Below are positions 1-5,577 of a stretch of DNA of 9,136 bases, one piece after another (the stretch's first letter is position 1; every line of letters starts with the position of its first letter). The DNA is taken from positions 1-9,136 of the forward strand of contig JBBIHG010000113.1 in the NCBI GenBank assembly GCA_037447125.1, written 5' to 3'. The stretch is from UBA2029 sp037447125. Lineage in GTDB: Bacteria > Chloroflexota > Anaerolineae > Aggregatilineales > Aggregatilineaceae. Below the pieces are notes generated by a model that did no database searches, was not told where the DNA came from, and was given only the letters and a program-made list of their open reading frames with translations. The position numbers and the translations under genes were made by a program.

Positions 1-55
1 CTCCTCTCGCCGGTGTTTCCCCCCGGCGGTTGGAGATAATCTCATGTCACCACCC
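1..55 (+). repeat. Left copy of a 55-bp terminal inverted repeat carrying an RBS and start codon
   Basis: This stretch matches the reverse complement of 9051-9104, with one substitution and one missing C (53 of 55 positions). It may extend left of the window. Inside it, CGCCGG (8-13) pairs with CCGGCG (23-28) around a 9-nt loop. GGAG at 32-35 is a Shine-Dalgarno 8 nt before the ATG at 44. GAGATAATCTC (33-43) is a palindrome that covers most of that Shine-Dalgarno. The repeat ends after the fourth codon (Met-Ser-Pro-Pro) of the following frame. Whether it is a mobile element, a recombination site or a regulatory leader cannot be told from two copies. Confidence 0.9.
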
Positions 56-289
56 AAGCTTTTAGAGGCTAGATTCAAATTCGGCCTTGTCCTGGTTGGG
101 CTGGCCTTGTTAAAGGACAGTGACAGAAGCGAAAATGGATCTGGAGAGGAGTATGAAACCCTGGAAGAGCGGGTCTACGCTGTTTCCAGGGCCATAGCGC
201 CCATTTTGTTGCCCATGGTCGAGTCTCTGGGTGATCTTCCGGTTGGTGAAGAAGATGAGGAGTTGGTAGAGCCAATCAAAGGGAAGTGA
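44..289 (+). CDS. Small hypothetical protein, 81 aa, low-GC and possibly acquired
   Basis: I do not recognise this protein. It starts at an ATG 8 nt after GGAG, a good Shine-Dalgarno, and both lie inside the terminal repeat. The product is mostly helical in character. It has a basic N-terminus, a short hydrophobic run (FGLVLVGLALL, residues 13-23) that is short for a membrane span, an acidic middle (residues 26-43), a second nonpolar segment (residues 49-62) and an acidic C-terminal part ending in Lys. The body of the gene is about 51% GC, well below its neighbours, which suggests acquired DNA. It converges on tsaD with only 10 nt between the stop codons and no terminator. A good RBS, protein-like composition and the repeat-borne start favour a real gene. 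Its function is unknown. Confidence 0.6.
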   Translation: MSPPKLLEARFKFGLVLVGLALLKDSDRSENGSGEEYETLEERVYAVSRAIAPILLPMVESLGDLPVGEEDEELVEPIKGK

Positions 290-299
290 CCCACACCGA

Positions 300-1379
300 T
301 CACTCCACCCCGCCCCGCCCCATGCCCTCGGCGATGGTCGTCAGCGGCCACAGCGGGCGCACGTCCATGTCCAGGTCGTCGCGGAAGCCCGCCTGGTAAC
401 GGAAATATCCCGCCGCCGCGATCATCGCCGCGTTGTCCACGCACAGCTTGAGCGGCGGGTAGCACACTGGCAGCGGACTCCGCTCACGCAAGGTTGCGCG
501 CAGGGCCGTGTTGGCGCTCACCCCGCCGGCCATCCAGACTTCGGTCGCGCCGTGCTCGGCGGCGGCGTCCAGCGTCTTCTCGACCAGAATATCCACCACC
601 GCCGCCTGGAAGCTGGCCGCTACGTCGGCGATGGGCACGTCCGGGCGGCGTTGGTCGGGCATCATGCCCTCGCCCTTGGGCGAACGCTTGCCGCTGTGCG
701 GCTCCTGCACGGCGCGCAGCACCGCCGTCTTCAGCCCGGAGAAGCTGAAGTCGTAGCCCTCGCCACGCAGAGCGCGCGGGAAGGCGTAGGCTGCCGGGTC
801 GCCCCCTTCGGCAGCGCGCTGGATGGACGGCCCGCCAGGGTACGGCAGCCCCAACAGCCGCGCCACCTTGTCGAACGCCTCGCCCGCCGCGTCGTCAATG
901 GTTGTGCCAAGCTGCCGGTACTGGCCGTGATCGCTGATCAGCACGATCTCGCTGTGCCCGCCGGAGACGATCAGGCAGACCACCGGGAACTGCACCGGCG
1001 ACTCGCGCTCGACCAGCCACAGGGAGTAGACATGCCCTTCCAGGTGATTCACGCCCACCAGCGGCAGCCCGCGCGCCAGGGCCAGCCCCTTGGCGAAGTT
1101 GACGCCGACCAGCAGCGATCCGGCCAGCCCTGGCCCGCGCGTCACGGCGATGGCGTCAATCTCGTCGAGCGTCACACCGGCGCTGGCCAGGCCCTGTTCG
1201 ACGATGGGCGCAATCGCCTCGATGTGCGCCCGCGACGCGACCTCCGGGAAGACGCCGCCGTACTGCGCGTGCAGATCAACCTGCGAGGCGACAACATTGG
1301 AGCGCATGTGCACGCCGTCTTCGACGACCGCCGCGCCCGTCTCGTCGCACGAAGTTTCGATGCCGAGGATGAGAGTCAT
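300..1379 (-). CDS. tsaD: tRNA N6-adenosine threonylcarbamoyltransferase TsaD
   Basis: TsaD (Kae1/YgjD/Gcp family) transfers the threonylcarbamoyl group from threonylcarbamoyl-AMP to A37 of ANN-decoding tRNAs, forming t6A in the cytoplasm with TsaB and TsaE. Neither partner is in this window. The 359-aa product spans the whole family domain. It opens with a glycine-rich nucleotide-binding start (ILGIETSCDETG, residues 4-15). The metal site HLEGH has histidines at 112 and 116. The phosphate loop SGGHS is at 139-143, MAGGVSAN at 283-290, and the conserved Asp at 315 lies in CVDNAAMIA. It is about 20 residues longer than E. coli TsaD (337 aa). Much of the excess is a polar, basic stretch at residues 225-246, encoded by palindromic DNA. 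GAGG lies 4 nt before the ATG. It lies 189 nt downstream of the M24 peptidase gene and may be co-transcribed with it, although palindromes occupy the gap. Older annotations call this family O-sialoglycoprotein endopeptidase. Confidence 0.97.
   Translation of the reverse strand: MTLILGIETSCDETGAAVVEDGVHMRSNVVASQVDLHAQYGGVFPEVASRAHIEAIAPIVEQGLASAGVTLDEIDAIAVTRGPGLAGSLLVGVNFAKGLALARGLPLVGVNHLEGHVYSLWLVERESPVQFPVVCLIVSGGHSEIVLISDHGQYRQLGTTIDDAAGEAFDKVARLLGLPYPGGPSIQRAAEGGDPAAYAFPRALRGEGYDFSFSGLKTAVLRAVQEPHSGKRSPKGEGMMPDQRRPDVPIADVAASFQAAVVDILVEKTLDAAAEHGATEVWMAGGVSANTALRATLRERSPLPVCYPPLKLCVDNAAMIAAAGYFRYQAGFRDDLDMDVRPLWPLTTIAEGMGRGGVE
642..707 (-). repeat. Palindromic in-frame insertion within tsaD
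   Basis: This segment encodes TsaD residues 225-246, a polar, basic, probably disordered stretch between two conserved blocks. It contains two adjoining dyads. GGGCATCATGCCC (657-669) is a perfect palindrome around one base. TCGCCC-TT-GGGCGA (670-683) has six-base arms. Such back-to-back dyads are unusual in coding DNA, and they fall exactly where the protein appears longer than its relatives. I infer that a small palindromic element was inserted in frame; without an alignment this remains a hypothesis. Confidence 0.45.
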
Positions 1380-1412
1380 AGCGCCTCACAGGAAAGTAAA
1401 TAGCAGGTTGGG

Positions 1413-1444
1413 TGTAGGAGCGGGTTTCGAAACCCGCCCCTACA
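1413..1444. repeat. 32-bp palindrome of the GTAGGGGCG type (copy 1)
   Basis: This is a near-perfect palindrome centred on TTTCGAAA, with arms TGTAGGAGCGGGTTTC and its complement and a single A/C mismatch (1419 against 1438). It lies in the gap between the M24 peptidase gene and tsaD, 34 bp before the tsaD start. The outer arms (GTAGGNGCG...CGCCCCTAC) match those of the palindrome at 5510-5537 while the centres differ, so the two belong to one repeat family. In RNA it would form a strong hairpin, but no T-run follows, so I do not call it a terminator. Confidence 0.8.
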
Positions 1445-1459
1445 GAACATCGGCGATGC

Positions 1460-1486
1460 GTGGGGCCAGTGGCAATGTGCCCCTAC
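1460..1486. repeat. Degenerate GTAGGGGC-type palindrome (copy 3)
   Basis: The right half GCAATGTGCCCCTAC (1472-1486) looks like one arm of the same palindrome family. The left half, GTGGGGCCAGTG (1460-1471), is a decayed version of the expected complement; only GGGGC/GCCCC still pairs well. It lies 15 bp from copy 1, so the gap upstream of tsaD has collected two such elements. Confidence 0.5.
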
Positions 1487-1524
1487 GGGATGCGGGAAAG
1501 CAGCGCTCCCATAAGGTCCTGCCC

Positions 1525-1565
1525 CACTGACACTGCGAACTGAAAACCGATCACTGACCACTCCC
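1525..1565. repeat. Degenerate heptamer tandem array
   Basis: About six units with a 7-bp period can be read: CACTGA, CACTGCG, AACTGAA, AACCGAT, CACTGAC, CACTCCC. The array ends 3 bp from the stop codon of the M24 peptidase gene. On the other strand the units fit a loose pattern NNYRGTK, close to that of the array at 2824-2858. The period is clear but the units vary. Confidence 0.6.
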
Positions 1566-1568
1566 CGC

Positions 1569-2798
1569 TCACGACTCCAAACCGATCACCAGATCATACG
1601 GGCAAGCGGTCAGCACTTCCAACTCGCCCGCCTCGTTGAGGCAGACGGTGTCCTCAATGCGCACGCCGTAGCCACGCTCCGGGTAATACAGCCCTGGCTC
1701 GATGGTGAAGACGTTGCCCGCTTGCAGCGTGTAGCGATCGCTGAAGGTGGGGAAGTACGGCGCTTCGTGCACATTCAACCCGACGCCGTGCGCCAGCGTG
1801 TGGATATAGCCATCGCTGGTGGAGGGCGTGTGCAGCACGGTCGGGTGGCCCGCCGCCTCGAACAGCTCGCAGACCATGTGCTGCACCTGGCTGGTGGACA
1901 GCCCCGGCGTGCACATCTCCTGCGAGCGGCTGAAGGCAGCCATCACCGCGTCGTAGGCAGCCTGCACTTCCGGTGGGGCATAGCCCAGGCACCACGTCCG
2001 CGTCATGTCGTGGAAGTAGCCGCCCGGCTCGCGCGGGAACAGGTCAAAGACGATGGTCGCGCCCAGGCGCAGCGGCTCGTCGTCGGCTCCTTTGCTGTGC
2101 GGCACAGCGGCATCGCGCCCCTGGGCGAAGATCATGCCTTCGGGGTCCTGCAGGCCCTGCGCGTGGAGCAGCCCGCGCACGTACCGCTTGACATCGCCAA
2201 TGCGCAGCGGCGATCCGTCCGCCCCGACGACGACGTCCTCTGCCGCGCGGTGCGTCGCCAGCCAGTCGCGCGCCGTGCGCATAACGGCGCTGGTGCGGCG
2301 GGCCACGTCACGCAGGCGGGCCAGCTCGTCCCCGTCTTTGGTCTCGTAGGCGCGGTCGAAGACGGTCTCGCGCGCCGGCTCGGTGACAAACTCCAGCGCG
2401 TCGCCGAAGGTGTGGCCCAGGATGTGCAGCGTGCGCAGGGCGATGTTGAGGTCGGTGACGCCATAGACGCCGATCTTGCCGCCGACGCCGAACTCCTCAA
2501 AGATGCGGTGATACCAGGCGGCGGTGATCGCGTCGAGGTCGTCTTTGTGCGCGCGCATCAATTCGCCGTAACCGAAATCGTCGTAGGTGTACACCGGCAG
2601 GCTGCTTTGCGCCGCTTCGTCGCGCTCCATGCCCCTCACGATGATCAGCGGAGTATCGCCGCGCCGCTTGATCACCAGGCCGGAGTGCTGCGCGCCGTTG
2701 CTCAGGTAGGTGCGGTAGGGGTCTTCGTTCTCGCCGGGGAAGATCAGCAGCGCATCCAGGGCGCGCTCGGCCATCAGGCGATCCAGATCAGCTTTCAT
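1569..2798 (-). CDS. M24-family metallopeptidase, probable Xaa-Pro aminopeptidase/dipeptidase
   Basis: This cytoplasmic enzyme probably removes N-terminal residues ahead of proline or splits Xaa-Pro dipeptides, using two metal ions. The 409-aa product has a creatinase-like N-terminal domain (about residues 1-150) and a pita-bread catalytic domain (about 160-405). All five expected metal ligands are present: Asp252 (IVFDLFP), Asp264 (HDMTRT), His337 (LAHGVG), Glu367 (FTIEPGLYY) and Glu382 (RIEDTV). There is no signal peptide. The start is supported by AAGGA 8 nt before the ATG. It follows the four-helix membrane protein gene by 78 nt, a gap filled in part by a heptamer array, and probably shares its transcript. 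The M24 assignment is firm. The choice between aminopeptidase P, prolidase and another M24B activity is open, because these share the ligands. Confidence 0.92.
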   Translation of the reverse strand: MKADLDRLMAERALDALLIFPGENEDPYRTYLSNGAQHSGLVIKRRGDTPLIIVRGMERDEAAQSSLPVYTYDDFGYGELMRAHKDDLDAITAAWYHRIFEEFGVGGKIGVYGVTDLNIALRTLHILGHTFGDALEFVTEPARETVFDRAYETKDGDELARLRDVARRTSAVMRTARDWLATHRAAEDVVVGADGSPLRIGDVKRYVRGLLHAQGLQDPEGMIFAQGRDAAVPHSKGADDEPLRLGATIVFDLFPREPGGYFHDMTRTWCLGYAPPEVQAAYDAVMAAFSRSQEMCTPGLSTSQVQHMVCELFEAAGHPTVLHTPSTSDGYIHTLAHGVGLNVHEAPYFPTFSDRYTLQAGNVFTIEPGLYYPERGYGVRIEDTVCLNEAGELEVLTACPYDLVIGLES

Positions 2799-2823
2799 GA
2801 GACATGTCCTTGAGGGCGGAATG

Positions 2824-2858
2824 GGTTATTGGTTGCTGGTTTTTGGTTCTTGGTGACG
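2824..2858. repeat. Heptamer tandem array (GGTTNNT)
   Basis: Five 7-bp units follow each other: GGTTATT, GGTTGCT, GGTTTTT, GGTTCTT, GGTGACG. The array fills part of the 78-nt gap between the four-helix membrane protein gene and the peptidase gene. Read on the minus strand it places an A/C-rich, structure-poor segment about 35 nt upstream of the peptidase start codon. Confidence 0.7.
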
Positions 2859-2876
2859 GCGCACGGCGCGGGTGCG

Positions 2877-3296
2877 CTACGACTCCGGCTGGCCGCCCTC
2901 GCGCAGGTGCAGGAACCACTCGATGACGACCAGACTCAGCGCCAGGATCAGCGCGATGACCGGGTTGAGCACGCGCGGAATCTGCAGCCAGGCGCAGGCC
3001 ACCACGAACAGCCCAACCCAGATGCTCTGGCGCAGCACGACGCCCATCGCCGGCGAGCCGTCGTCCGCGCGGGTGAAGCGCGCGTTGAGATAGCGCACGA
3101 AGGGCAGCGCCGTCCCGGTCACGGCCAGATACAGGAACACGAAGAACATCCAGCGCGGGAAGGCGGTGGGCAGCGTGGTGGTGATCAGCATCCACAGCCC
3201 CACCCAGCCGGTGACGGCCATGAGCAGCGCCGTGACGATCAACGCGGCCTGTTCGGGCGAGACATCGTGCGTGTTGGAGCGCCGGGAATTCTTCAT
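2877..3296 (-). CDS. Hypothetical integral membrane protein with four predicted helices
   Basis: I do not recognise this 139-aa protein. It begins with a short basic, polar tail (MKNSRRSNTHDVSPEQ). Four hydrophobic segments follow, at roughly residues 17-40, 48-69, 86-104 and 107-129, and it ends in a short polar tail. A polar loop with charged residues (RYLNARFTRADDGSP, about residues 68-82) separates helices 2 and 3. I see no catalytic motif. The frame stays open 20 codons upstream, but the ATG at 3296 is preferred because a perfect TATAAT ends 8 nt before its A, and an earlier ATG at 3305 overlaps that box. It is probably the first gene of a unit with the peptidase gene and perhaps tsaD. 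The coding call is supported by its membrane-protein pattern and its position; function is unknown. Confidence 0.8.
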   Translation of the reverse strand: MKNSRRSNTHDVSPEQAALIVTALLMAVTGWVGLWMLITTTLPTAFPRWMFFVFLYLAVTGTALPFVRYLNARFTRADDGSPAMGVVLRQSIWVGLFVVACAWLQIPRVLNPVIALILALSLVVIEWFLHLREGGQPES

Positions 3297-3303
3297 AGCG
3301 CCC

Positions 3304-3332
3304 ATTATAGCTGCCCACTCCTCTGGCACCAA
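3304..3332 (-). promoter_or_regulatory. Promoter of the four-helix membrane protein gene, probably leaderless
   Basis: On the minus strand, TTGGTG (3327-3332) and a perfect TATAAT (3304-3309) are separated by 17 nt, the ideal sigma-70-type spacing. The A of the ATG at 3296 is the eighth base after the -10 box, where transcription would be expected to start, so the mRNA probably has little or no leader. The only Shine-Dalgarno-like sequence (AGAGGAG) lies upstream of the -10 box and would not be in the transcript. Confidence 0.6.
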
Positions 3333-3401
3333 GCGGCAGTGTATCCAGGGGTCCACGAACGACCTGTCAGGTTGGGGCCTTGCTCTGCGCCGCTCTGGCT
3401 T

Positions 3402-3502
3402 AGCCTCACCCCCCAGCCTCGCTACGCTCGGCTTGCCCCCTCTCCACGCCGTGGAGAGGGGGCGGCGAGGCCCACGTCAGGGGGCCGAGCGGGGGTGAGG
3501 CT
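3402..3502. repeat. Imperfect inverted repeat of about 100 bp
   Basis: The outer arms AGCCTCACCCCC (3402-3413) and GGGGGTGAGGCT (3491-3502) are perfect 12-bp complements. An inner hairpin has perfect 14-bp arms, GCCCCCTCTCCACG (3435-3448) and its complement (3450-3463), around one base. The regions between inner and outer arms are only partly related. It fills most of the gene-free stretch between the four-helix membrane protein gene and the tRNA. I see no reading frame in it that looks coding. It resembles a dispersed nonautonomous repeat and is probably present elsewhere in the genome. Confidence 0.75.
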
Positions 3503-3547
3503 CTCCGTCGGCGGCAGATGATCCGCTGACAACTTGTTCGCGGCCCC

Positions 3548-3571
3548 ACGAACGACGAACGACGAACGACG
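3548..3571. repeat. Perfect heptamer tandem array (ACGAACG)
   Basis: ACGAACG occurs three times in a row without error and is followed by a partial fourth unit (ACG). The array ends 7 bp before the -35 box of the tRNA promoter. It shares its 7-bp period with the arrays at 1525-1565 and 2824-2858 but is much more uniform. Confidence 0.85.
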
Positions 3572-3577
3572 TGCATA

Positions 3578-3606
3578 TTGACCCTCGTCCGGCGCGCGGC
3601 TATAAT
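3578..3606 (+). promoter_or_regulatory. Strong sigma-70-type promoter for tRNA-Ser
   Basis: TTGACC (3578-3583) and a perfect TATAAT (3601-3606) are 17 nt apart. Eleven of twelve hexamer bases match the housekeeping consensus. Transcription would start near 3613, about 18 nt before the mature tRNA, as expected for a 5' leader removed by RNase P. Confidence 0.85.
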
Positions 3607-3630
3607 GGCGCGAACGGAATACCCCGATGT

Positions 3631-3723
3631 GGAGAGGTAGCATAGTCTGGCCTAATGCGCGCGCCTGGAGAGCGCGTGAGCGGTCATTCCGCTCCGTGGG
3701 TTCAAATCCCACCCTCTCCGCCA
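3631..3723 (+). tRNA. tRNA-Ser, anticodon GGA
   Basis: This is a complete class II tRNA. The acceptor stem GGAGAGG (3631-3637) pairs with CCTCTCC (3713-3719). The D arm is GCA/TGC with a GG-containing loop. The anticodon stem CGCGC/GCGCG encloses CTGGAGA, with anticodon GGA at 3667-3669, reading UCC and UCU. The long variable arm GAGCGG/CCGCTC is typical of serine tRNAs. The T arm GTGGG/CCCAC carries the loop TTCAAAT. The discriminator base is G (3720), as expected for tRNA-Ser, and CCA (3721-3723) is encoded in the DNA. It has its own promoter and terminator and is a single-gene unit on the opposite strand from its large neighbours. Confidence 0.97.
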
Positions 3724-3736
3724 CACTGTGAGAGCG

Positions 3737-3769
3737 ACGGCAGGCAATGGTGCGCCTGCCGTTTCGTTT
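3737..3769 (+). terminator. Intrinsic terminator after tRNA-Ser
   Basis: ACGGCAGGC (3737-3745) and GCCTGCCGT (3754-3762) form a perfect 9-bp stem with an 8-nt loop. A T-rich tail, TTTCGTTT, overlaps and follows the stem. It lies 14 nt past the tRNA CCA end. The minus strand has no comparable T-run after the stem, so it serves the tRNA rather than the ABC operon. Confidence 0.8.
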
Positions 3770-3816
3770 GTCGGGGCGAGAGACTCCTGCCCAATACCCT
3801 CACACAGTGCGAGCCA

Positions 3817-3834
3817 GCCGCCGAACCTGGCGGC
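3817..3834 (-). other. Stem-loop downstream of the ABC operon
   Basis: GCCGCC and GGCGGC form a 6-bp GC stem with a 6-nt loop, about 37 nt past the ATPase stop codon. There is no T-run after it on the minus strand, so a role in ending or protecting the operon's mRNA is only possible. Otherwise I see nothing in 3770-3871. Confidence 0.3.
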
Positions 3835-3871
3835 GAGCCGCTGCGCCAGCAGACTCCGCCGGGCGATCGCG

Positions 3872-5449
3872 TCACGCGCCGCCAGCCGCGGTCTCGCGGT
3901 GCACCCCGGCCATCATCAGGCCCAGCGCCTCCACCTGGGCCTCTGCGCGCTCCACCACGCCGACGATCTCGCCCTCATAGATCACGGCGATGCGGTCGGC
4001 CAGGGCCAGGATTTCGTCGAGGTCCTCGGAGATCAGCAGGGTCGCTGTGCCCTTGGCGCGCTGGTCGAGCAGGCGCTGGTGGATGTACTCGGTCGCGCCG
4101 ATGTCCACGCCGCGCGTGGGCTGGGCGGCGATGAGCACGGATGGCTCGCGGGCCAGCTCGCGGGCCAGCACCAGCTTCTGAATATTGCCGCCGGAGAGGC
4201 TCTTGATCGGCGTCTCCTGGGTGGGCGTGCGGATGTTGAAGCTGCGGATCAGCTCGGCGCAGCGGCGGGAGATGGCGCGCGGGTTCATGAAAATGCTGTA
4301 GGCATAGGGAGGCAGCCCGTGCTCTTGCAGCATGAGATTCTCGGCCACGGTGAAATCGCGGATCACGCCGTCAACCATGCGCTCTTCAGGAATGTACGAC
4401 AGGCCCATCTTGTTCAGCACGTCGGGCGACTTGCCGGCCACGTTCTGCCCATCGAGCGTGACCGATCCGGCTGTCGTCGGGCGCAGCCCGAAGATGACCT
4501 CGGCCAGCTCGCGCTGCCCGTTGCCAGAGACGCCGGCCAGGCCCAGGATTTCGCCGGCGCGCACTTCCAGGTTGATGCCACGCAGAGCCTCGGTGCCGCG
4601 ATCGCTGGCAGCGCGCACGCCTTCGAGCTTCAGCCGGACTTCGCCGGCCTGCTGCTCCCTGACCTCGTAGGTGAGCAGCACCTCGCGCCCAACCATCATG
4701 CGGGCCAGGCTGGCTTTGGTCGCCTTGGCGGTCGGCACGGTGCCGGCCAGATGCCCGTCGCGCAGCACGGTGACCCGGTGGCTGATGGCCAGCACCTCGT
4801 GTAGCTTGTGCGAGATGAAGATCAGGGCGTGCCCGTCGCTGACCATCTGGCGCAGCGTGACGAACAGATCGTCCACTTCCTGCGGGGTGAGCACGGCGGT
4901 TGGCTCGTCGAGGATGAGCAGCGCCGCGCCGCGATAGAGCGCCTTGAGAATCTCGACGCGCTGCCGCTCGCCCACCGCCAACTGCCAGACGGGCGTGTCC
5001 GGGTCTACCTGCAGGCCGTAGGTCTTGGCCAGCTCTGTGATGCGCGCCGAGACCACGTCCAGGTCGAGCAATGGCGCGCGCGTGGATTTGAGGCCCAGGG
5101 CGACATTCTCGGCCACCGTCAGCGAGGGGACGAGCATGAAGTGCTGGTGAATCATGCCGATGCCCCGCGCGATGGCGTCCGACGGCGACTTGATCGTCAC
5201 GCGCTCGCCGTCGAGGAAGATATCGCCCTCGTTGGCGTGATACAGCCCGTAAAGAATCTTCATCAGCGTGCTCTTGCCGGCGCCGTTCTCGCCCAGCAGG
5301 GCGTGGACTTCGCCCGCGCGCACGTCGAAATCCACATGATCGACGGCCAGCACGCCGGGGAAGTGCTTGACGATGCCGCGCATCTCCATGTGGTCAATGC
5401 GCTCGTGCCCGGTAGGGAGCAGCTTGTGGTCAGCGAGGGACGTGGCCAT
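3872..5449 (-). CDS. ABC importer ATPase, two fused nucleotide-binding domains (BMP/nucleoside type)
   Basis: This 525-aa cytoplasmic protein hydrolyses ATP to drive the importer encoded beside it. Both domains lie in one chain, as in B. subtilis NupO (YufO). Domain 1 has Walker A GENGAGKS (53-60), a Q-loop HQHFML (101-106), signature LAVGERQ (157-163), Walker B LLILDEP (177-183) and switch His214. Domain 2 has the degenerate Walker A GVSGNGQR (307-314), signature LSGGN (418-422) and a weakened Walker B, LIAAQPTRGVD, with Gln443 where the catalytic Glu would be. In this family such changes are usual and leave domain 1 as the more conserved site. The frame stays open 26 codons upstream into a palindrome. 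I chose the ATG at 5449 because homology starts soon after it and a purine-rich GGAAAGAG lies upstream, though that RBS is weak. It is the last gene of the operon. Confidence 0.95.
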   Translation of the reverse strand: MATSLADHKLLPTGHERIDHMEMRGIVKHFPGVLAVDHVDFDVRAGEVHALLGENGAGKSTLMKILYGLYHANEGDIFLDGERVTIKSPSDAIARGIGMIHQHFMLVPSLTVAENVALGLKSTRAPLLDLDVVSARITELAKTYGLQVDPDTPVWQLAVGERQRVEILKALYRGAALLILDEPTAVLTPQEVDDLFVTLRQMVSDGHALIFISHKLHEVLAISHRVTVLRDGHLAGTVPTAKATKASLARMMVGREVLLTYEVREQQAGEVRLKLEGVRAASDRGTEALRGINLEVRAGEILGLAGVSGNGQRELAEVIFGLRPTTAGSVTLDGQNVAGKSPDVLNKMGLSYIPEERMVDGVIRDFTVAENLMLQEHGLPPYAYSIFMNPRAISRRCAELIRSFNIRTPTQETPIKSLSGGNIQKLVLARELAREPSVLIAAQPTRGVDIGATEYIHQRLLDQRAKGTATLLISEDLDEILALADRIAVIYEGEIVGVVERAEAQVEALGLMMAGVHRETAAGGA

Positions 5450-5509
5450 AGGTCTCTTTCCGAAAGAAGATGAACGTCTTACAGAGAGTGCTGTCCGTGG
5501 TGGCAGGAT

Positions 5510-5537
5510 GTAGGGGCGTATGGCCATACGCCCCTAC
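5510..5537. repeat. Perfect 28-bp palindrome of the GTAGGGGCG type (copy 2)
   Basis: The arm GTAGGGGCGTATGG is followed directly by its exact complement. The outer nine bases (GTAGGGGCG) match copy 1 at 1413-1444 apart from one base, while the centre (TGGCCA) differs. It sits midway in the 128-nt gap between the binding-protein and ATPase genes. In the operon mRNA it would form a very stable hairpin that could slow decay or lower expression of the ATPase gene. Confidence 0.85.
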
Positions 5538-5577
5538 CAAACCCATTTTGCCAGGTGGTAGAACTGAGAACCGCCTG

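Noticed and set aside
1..55. Terminal repeat as a CRISPR repeat
   Set aside because: The GTTTCCCCC hairpin-like core recalls type I repeats, but there is one copy per end, no spacer array and no cas gene.
552..1403. Long plus-strand open frame opposite tsaD, and similar ones opposite the peptidase, ATPase and permease genes
   Set aside because: They are antisense shadows of well-identified genes, with His/Gln/Arg-rich products and no recognisable domains.
2788..3318. 176-aa minus-strand frame overlapping the four-helix membrane protein gene
   Set aside because: Its product is rich in Arg, Ala and His without any domain, as expected from the wrong frame of GC-rich DNA, while the other frame gives clean membrane helices.
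3864..3871. GCGATCGC octamer as a cyanobacterial HIP1 site
   Set aside because: A single occurrence in GC-rich DNA is expected by chance, and the genes do not look cyanobacterial.
5450..5527. 26-codon N-terminal extension of the ATPase
   Set aside because: Its ATG is inside the 28-bp palindrome and the encoded residues do not resemble the family; the start at 5449 fits better.
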